Assembly (NCBI GenBank): GCA_014383605.1
Contig: JACNHM010000249.1
Span: 1 to 9,005 of the forward strand
DNA length: 9,005 nucleotides
Direction of reading: 5' to 3'
Source of the DNA: Chloroflexota bacterium
GTDB taxonomy: Bacteria; Chloroflexota; Anaerolineae; UBA3071
Shown: piece after piece, positions 4,731 through 9,005 of the stretch
Position numbering within the stretch: the first letter of the stretch is position 1
How the letters are laid out: every line of letters begins with the position of its first letter
The notes under the pieces: generated by a model
What the model saw: the letters and a program-made list of their open reading frames with translations, nothing else
The model's database searches: none
Told to the model about the DNA's origin: nothing
Program-made: the position numbers and the translations under genes

Positions 4731-7700
4731 CGCAGTACCTGGCGGATGCCAGCGATGATGGCCTCCACACCCGGAATCGCCGCATCCTCCAGCGGTTCGC
4801 TCATGGGCACGGGCACGTCGGCGGCGCACACCCGCACCACCGGCGCGTCCAGCCAGTCGAACAGCTCCTCCTGGATGCGCATGGCCAGCTCGCTGATGAA
4901 CGACCCCGTCTTGTAGGCCTCGCTGAGGCCCACGACGCGGCCGGTCTTTTTGACCGACGCGGCCACCGTGTCCATGTCCAGCGGCTTCAGCGTGCGCAGG
5001 TCAATGACCTCCACGCTGATGCCTTCCTCGGCCAGTTGTCCGGCGGCCTCCAGCGCCCGGTGCACCATGCGCGAGTAGGTGACCACGGTCACGTCGGAGC
5101 CTTCCCGCTTCACGTCGGCCACGCCGTAGGGGATGATGTAGTCGGCATCCTCGCCGTCGGGCACGTAACCTTTGACGCTGTAGAGCATCTTGTGCTCGAT
5201 GAACATGACCGGGTTGTCGTCGCGGATGGCCGCCTTGAGCAGCCCCTTGGCGTCGTAGGGCGTGCTGGGCATGACCACGTAGATGCCGGGGAAGTGCGTC
5301 CACAGCGCCTCCAGCGACTGCGAGTGGTGGGCGGCGATGGAGCGTCCGGCCCCGCCTTCCGTGCGGATGACCATGGGCACCACCGTCTTGCCGCCGAACA
5401 TGTAGCGGTTCTTGGCCCCCTGGTTGGCGATCTGATCCATGGCCAGCGGCGTGAAGTCCACGTACATGATCTCGGCCACGGGGCGCAGGCCGGACATGGC
5501 CGCGCCCACGGCCGCCCCACCGATGGTGGCCTCGGAGATGGGCGTATCGCGCACCCGCTCCGGGCCGAATTCCTTGAGCAGACCTTTCGTGGCGCCGTAG
5601 GCTCCGCCGTACAGCCCCACGTCCTCGCCCATGACGAACACGCGGGGATCGCGCTGCATCTCCTCGCGCAGCGCCTCCTGGATGGCCTGACGGTACTCGA
5701 TCTGGCGAGTGCCGGGGCCGCCGGCCCGACAGCGCTCCCGCAGCTCCCGCTCGCGGGCGGCGTCCGCAGCCGTCCACCGGAAGGGGGTGTAGACGTAGTG
5801 CTCCAGTTCCTCCACCGGCGGCGTGGGAGAGCCGAGGGCGAACTCGGTGGCGGCCTCGATCTCGTCCTCCACCTTCTCCTCCAGGGCGTCAACTTCCTCC
5901 TGGGTGACGATGCCCGCCTCCACCAGCAGGGCGGCGAAGTTGGGGATGGGGTCGCGGGCCTTCCACTCCGCTTCCTCTTCCTTGGTGCGGTAGGCGCGGG
6001 GATCGGAGCGGGAGTGGCCGTACCAGCGATAGGTCTGGCACTCGATGAGTGAGGGGCCGTCGCCGCGGCGAGCACGCTCGACCGCCCGGCCCACCGCCTG
6101 GCGCACGGCCAGCACGTCCATGCCGTCCACCACCTCGCCGGGGATGCCGTAGGCGCAGGAGCGGTCGGCAAAATCCAGCTTGGCCGTGGCCTTCTCCACG
6201 GGCACGGACATGCCGTAGAGGTTGTTCTCCACGATGTAGACCACGGGCAGGTCCCAGAGGGAGGCCAGGTTGAGCGATTCGTGGAAATTGCCGGTGTTGG
6301 CGGCGCCGTCGCCGAAGAAGCAGAGCACCACGCGGCCGGTGGACTGCATTGTCTGAGCCAGCCCGGCGCCGGTGGCCACGGGGATGTTGCCGCCGACGAT
6401 GCCCGTGGCCCCCAGGTTGCCCTTTTCCACGTCGGCGATGTGCATGGAGCCACCGCGGCCGCGGCAGTAACCGGTGGCCCGCCCGCACAGCTCGGCCATC
6501 ATCTTGTTCAGGTGCTCTTGTTTGGCATCTTCGGTCTTGGCCAGCACCGCGCCGCGGGCGTGGCAGTGGCCGTGACCGCGGTGCGTGCTGGTGATGAGGT
6601 CGTCGTCCCGCAGGGTGGAGATAGCCCCCACGGCCACCGCTTCCTGTCCGGCGTAGAGGTGGGATGCGCCTTTGATGACGTTGCGCCCCAGCAGATCGTA
6701 GACCGTGTTCTCGAAGATGCGGATCTCCCACATCTGCCGCAGGAGGTCCAGGGCCTGTTCTTTGGTGAGGTTGTGTTCTTGCAGTGGATTCCGTGATCGT
6801 TTCGCAGTCATGTTCTTTCCTTCCACAAGTTGGATGATGCCCCGTTTCCCGTTGATCAGCCAGTCGGGGTCTGCGGCGGCCAGCTTGTCCGCCTGCCCTG
6901 GCTGCAAATCCACCATGAGCTCCGCTTTCAGCGTGCGCAGCGTGAGGAACGGCGCCGGGAAGTAGCCGGTGACCTCCTCCAGGCGGGTGGTGTGCGGCCA
7001 ATGGCGGTCGTCCAGCAGCCGCCGGTAGTTGGCGTCTCCTTTCAGGATGACCAGATCGGCATTCTGCAGTTCCTTGCGCAGCCGCGGCGGCAGCTCACGG
7101 AACATGCGGGTGCTCGTCCAGAAGCCGCGTCCCGAATCCTCCTCCGGGAAGTCGGCCCGCAAGACCAGCCGCTGCGCCGCCAGATGCCCGTGCAGCCGTG
7201 CGCCCAATTCCTGCATCGCCACATCGGATGTCACTTGCAGCGTAGCGACGAGCGCCTGCACGTCTGCGGGCATGGCGTCGGAGACGAAGAAGGGGCGGTC
7301 TTTGAGATGAAAGACCACCGCCTGCGCCCAGCCCTGGACGAGCAGGAAATCGGCCAGGGCCAGGTCGCAGAGCAGCTCCATGCCGGCGTTGTCGGCGATG
7401 ACGTCCACTCGGTGCAAGCCGCCCGCCAGCAGTTGCCGCGCCGCGTCCGTGTGGTCAATGAGCAGGTGTCGCCGCTCCTCGCTGTCCGCCAGCCCGCCGC
7501 GCGCCTGCTGGGCCACGCTGTGATAGCTCAGGTCGGCGCGGTTGCCCCACAGGCAGGAGTGCAGCAGCAGCTCGCCGGCCGTCTCCGGCTCGACCTCGGC
7601 CAACTGCCCCCAGCTCGCGGCCAGGCATTGCACGGCCAGTGTCTCCTGCTCCCGCTTCCGTTTGCCGAAGGGATCGTGTCCTTGCCAGGGGCCGGGCTGG

Positions 7701-8038
7701 AAGTAGCGCACCGCCTCCAGCAGCCGGCGGTAGAAGACGGCCTCGGCGAAGTACCAGGGCACTTCCAGCCAGGTCTGGCCCTTGTAGCGGGCCAGCTCGC
7801 GGTTCCAGAAACCGGCGTCGGGAGCCTGCTCGCGCAGCCGCTGCAGGGGCCGCGAGGCCAGTTCTTCCTGCAGCGCCTCCAGCGCCTGCACGATGTCCGG
7901 CGGGTAATCGTTGTCCTCGATGACCTGGCGGGTGATCTGCGGCTTGCGCTCCAGGAGAGTGAAGCGAGCGAACGATCCGGGCTCCGACGTCATCAAGGGT
8001 GGTGGCAAGTCCTTGTCGCGGTGAGTTGATTCAAACAA
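4727..8038 (-). CDS. DUF89/ARMT1-type phosphatase - E1 alpha - E1 beta triple fusion of a thiamine-diphosphate 2-oxoacid dehydrogenase
   Basis: This 1103-residue open frame has three parts. Residues 1-407 are a complete DUF89 (ARMT1-like) metal-dependent phosphatase: LWGNRADLS (163-171), DVIADNAGMEL with Asp216/Asn217, VSDA with Asp254, KGDANYRR (333-340) and the family's end PDWLINGKRGIIQ. Residues 410 to about 775 are E1 alpha, with HRGHGH (486-491), the thiamine diphosphate motif from GDGAANTG (576) to Asn606, and YRWYGHSRSDP. Residues about 777-1103 are E1 beta (YRQAIQEALREEM, GEDVGLYGGAYGATKG, YVDFTPLAMDQI). E1 decarboxylates a 2-oxoacid, probably pyruvate, and acylates the E2 lipoyl arm. 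The TTG start at 8038 is chosen because GAGGAG lies 8 bases upstream; the ATG at 7993 has no such site. Alpha-beta fusions are known. The DUF89 fusion is unusual, and its substrate is unknown. Confidence 0.9.
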   Translation of the reverse strand: MFESTHRDKDLPPPLMTSEPGSFARFTLLERKPQITRQVIEDNDYPPDIVQALEALQEELASRPLQRLREQAPDAGFWNRELARYKGQTWLEVPWYFAEAVFYRRLLEAVRYFQPGPWQGHDPFGKRKREQETLAVQCLAASWGQLAEVEPETAGELLLHSCLWGNRADLSYHSVAQQARGGLADSEERRHLLIDHTDAARQLLAGGLHRVDVIADNAGMELLCDLALADFLLVQGWAQAVVFHLKDRPFFVSDAMPADVQALVATLQVTSDVAMQELGARLHGHLAAQRLVLRADFPEEDSGRGFWTSTRMFRELPPRLRKELQNADLVILKGDANYRRLLDDRHWPHTTRLEEVTGYFPAPFLTLRTLKAELMVDLQPGQADKLAAADPDWLINGKRGIIQLVEGKNMTAKRSRNPLQEHNLTKEQALDLLRQMWEIRIFENTVYDLLGRNVIKGASHLYAGQEAVAVGAISTLRDDDLITSTHRGHGHCHARGAVLAKTEDAKQEHLNKMMAELCGRATGYCRGRGGSMHIADVEKGNLGATGIVGGNIPVATGAGLAQTMQSTGRVVLCFFGDGAANTGNFHESLNLASLWDLPVVYIVENNLYGMSVPVEKATAKLDFADRSCAYGIPGEVVDGMDVLAVRQAVGRAVERARRGDGPSLIECQTYRWYGHSRSDPRAYRTKEEEAEWKARDPIPNFAALLVEAGIVTQEEVDALEEKVEDEIEAATEFALGSPTPPVEELEHYVYTPFRWTAADAARERELRERCRAGGPGTRQIEYRQAIQEALREEMQRDPRVFVMGEDVGLYGGAYGATKGLLKEFGPERVRDTPISEATIGGAAVGAAMSGLRPVAEIMYVDFTPLAMDQIANQGAKNRYMFGGKTVVPMVIRTEGGAGRSIAAHHSQSLEALWTHFPGIYVVMPSTPYDAKGLLKAAIRDDNPVMFIEHKMLYSVKGYVPDGEDADYIIPYGVADVKREGSDVTVVTYSRMVHRALEAAGQLAEEGISVEVIDLRTLKPLDMDTVAASVKKTGRVVGLSEAYKTGSFISELAMRIQEELFDWLDAPVVRVCAADVPVPMSEPLEDAAIPGVEAIIAGIRQVLR
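6809..6824 (-). promoter_or_regulatory. internal ribosome binding site and ATG for a separate E1 alpha-beta product
   Basis: At codon 410 of the fusion gene the minus strand reads GGAAGGAAAGAAC followed by ATG (6809-6811), with AAGGA 6 bases before the ATG. The protein from here (MTAKRSRNPLQEHNLT) starts as free-standing E1 alpha proteins do. No stop codon separates it from the DUF89 part. The cell could therefore make both the full fusion and a 694-residue E1 alone. Confidence 0.55.
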
Positions 8039-8041
8039 GCG

Positions 8042-8052
8042 CTCCTCTCCTC
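8042..8052 (-). promoter_or_regulatory. ribosome binding site supporting a TTG start of the fusion gene
   Basis: GAGGAGAGGAG on the minus strand precedes the TTG at 8036-8038, with GAGGAG spaced 8 bases from it. The next in-frame ATG (7993) has no purine-rich site and would remove the residues just before the conserved DUF89 start (PPPLMTSEPGSFA). The TTG start is therefore preferred. Confidence 0.6.
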
Positions 8053-8053
8053 A

Positions 8054-8104
8054 CAATATCCAATATCCAATACCGAAACGTGATCCGTGATGCGTGATGC
8101 GTGG
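8054..8104. repeat. two adjoining heptamer repeats between aroE and the E1 fusion gene
   Basis: CAATATC, CAATATC, CAATACC (8054-8074) are followed by CGTGATC, CGTGATG, CGTGATG and a partial CGTGG (8079-8104). Both are degenerate 7-base tandem repeats, and together they make up most of the 83-base gap. No promoter or terminator is visible here, which fits co-transcription of aroE with the E1 gene. Confidence 0.8.
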
Positions 8105-8121
8105 CACACACTGCCCACTGG

Positions 8122-8988
8122 CTATGCCCCCAAGACCTCTTCCAACGCCCTGCGCATGACCTCCACCGGCGCCTCGACGCCCGTCCACATCTGGAAGGCG
8201 ATGGCCCCCTGGTAGACCAGCATGCCCAGCCCGTCCAGGGTGCGAGCGCCCCGTTGCTCCGCAGCGCGCAGGAAGGCCGTGCGCGGCGGGTTGGGGATCA
8301 CGTCGCAGACGAGCAGGTCGGGACGGATGGAGGCCATGTGCACCGCCGGCAGCGCCTCCACAGCGGGAAACAGGCCGATGGGCGTGGCGTTGACCAGGAT
8401 GTCCGTCTCGGCAGGCACGATGTATGCTCCCTGCCAGGGGACAAACTCAGCCTGGGCCGGCGTCCGCTCGTTGAGCAGCCTGACCAGCTCCCGGCCCCGG
8501 TTGGCGGTGCGGTTGACGACCGTGACGTGCGCCGCGCCGGCCAGGGCCAGCTCCACAGACATGGCCCGCGCCGCGCCGCCCGCTCCCAGGAAAACGATCC
8601 GTTTGCCCTGGGGATCCACGCCGGCGTCCTCGCGCACGGAGCGCAGGAAGCCTTGGCCGTCGGTGTTGTGGCCGATGAGTTGGTGGCCCTCCCGCACCAC
8701 GGTGTTGACGGCGCCGATGAGCTCGGCCTCGGGCGAGAGGCCGTCCAGGTGCTGGATCACGGCTACCTTGTGCGGGATGGTCAGGTTGATGCCGGCGAAG
8801 TTCATGGCTCGCAGGCCGCGCATGGCGTCGGCCAACTGTTCCGGGCGTACCTCGATGGTCAGGTAACGCCAATGGAGGCTGCGTGCGGCAAAGCCGGCCT
8901 CCTGCATCACGATGGTCGGGTTCTCGGCCACCGGATGGCCGAAGACGCCGACGAGCTCTGCTTTGTAGGATGGAGATGATTCGCCCAT
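8122..8988 (-). CDS. aroE: shikimate dehydrogenase (AroE family), divergent substrate-binding motif
   Basis: This 288-residue protein is full length for AroE, which reduces 3-dehydroshikimate to shikimate with NADPH in aromatic amino-acid synthesis. Conserved parts are NLTIPHK with catalytic Lys74, IGAVNTV with Asn95, GHNTDGQGF with Asp110, the nucleotide-binding FLGAGGAARA (133-142), VVNRTANRG (157-165) and GMLVYQGA (255-262). Asn-Arg-Thr after the second strand fits NADP preference. The N-terminal shikimate-binding motif, usually PVxHSxSPxxH, is PVAENPTIVMQ (19-29), lacking both serines and two residues shorter. It may be an AroE-like subfamily with another substrate. The ATG at 8988 has GGAG (8998-9001) 9 bases upstream. 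It lies 83 bases before the E1 fusion gene and is probably co-transcribed with it. Confidence 0.87.
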   Translation of the reverse strand: MGESSPSYKAELVGVFGHPVAENPTIVMQEAGFAARSLHWRYLTIEVRPEQLADAMRGLRAMNFAGINLTIPHKVAVIQHLDGLSPEAELIGAVNTVVREGHQLIGHNTDGQGFLRSVREDAGVDPQGKRIVFLGAGGAARAMSVELALAGAAHVTVVNRTANRGRELVRLLNERTPAQAEFVPWQGAYIVPAETDILVNATPIGLFPAVEALPAVHMASIRPDLLVCDVIPNPPRTAFLRAAEQRGARTLDGLGMLVYQGAIAFQMWTGVEAPVEVMRRALEEVLGA

Positions 8989-9005
8989 TGTGCTTTGCTC
9001 CGATC

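Noticed and set aside
5036..8029. Plus-strand open frames of 338 and 399 codons opposite the E1 fusion gene
   Set aside because: They mirror the codon pattern of the GC-rich minus gene, are rich in His, Gly, Arg and Val, and have no domain features.
8101..8979. Plus-strand 292-codon open frame opposite aroE
   Set aside because: It covers the aroE gene almost exactly in antisense, with no motif of its own. High GC content explains the lack of stops.
1..9005. tRNA, rRNA, integrase, transposase or complete IS element
   Set aside because: I looked on both strands for these, especially near the E2 repeats, and saw no cloverleaf, rRNA-like sequence or recombinase motifs.

Overview
The window is a GC-rich bacterial chromosome segment in which every convincing gene lies on the minus strand. 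The organism is most likely a Chloroflexi-type bacterium (Anaerolineae or a relative). This is inferred from the fused E1 alpha/beta subunit, the degenerate 7-8 bp tandem repeats between genes, and the archaeal-type ATPase; there is no marker gene to confirm it.

Read in the direction of transcription (right to left), the first half is a metabolic operon. It starts with an AroE-family shikimate dehydrogenase (8122-8988). Next is a 1103-codon gene (4727-8038) that joins a DUF89/ARMT1-type phosphatase domain, a pyruvate dehydrogenase-type E1 alpha and an E1 beta in one uninterrupted reading frame. The E2 acyltransferase follows (3189-4580), with one lipoyl domain, two consecutive subunit-binding domains and a catalytic domain. 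E1 and E2 would work together as a 2-oxoacid dehydrogenase complex making an acyl-CoA, most simply pyruvate to acetyl-CoA. No E3 gene is in the window. The gene junctions, and the linkers inside E2, are made of short-period degenerate repeats.

The second half (about 220-3186) is accessory DNA. The last stretch of the E2 gene is present three times in the same orientation: the real 3' end (stop at 3189-3191), a copy at about 1252-1335 and a copy at about 220-350. Two gene cassettes lie between these copies. One has a single gene for an ATPase with a C-terminal nuclease-like domain (1354-3042). The other is a UPF0175 antitoxin / DUF3368 PIN-like toxin pair (883-1155 and 351-872). Each cassette starts with a near-consensus promoter (TTGACC, 17 bp, TAtAAT or TAcAAT) just past an E2 end, and its last gene stops within about 20 bp of the next E2 fragment. 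The copies differ almost only at synonymous positions, so they look like E2 ends that evolved separately while functional and were then brought together. The E2 3' end therefore appears to be a repeated integration site, comparable to e14 in icd of E. coli, although no integrase is present here.

The leftmost 220 bases hold a perfect 16-bp hairpin and possibly the tail of a plus-strand gene, and are otherwise unassigned.
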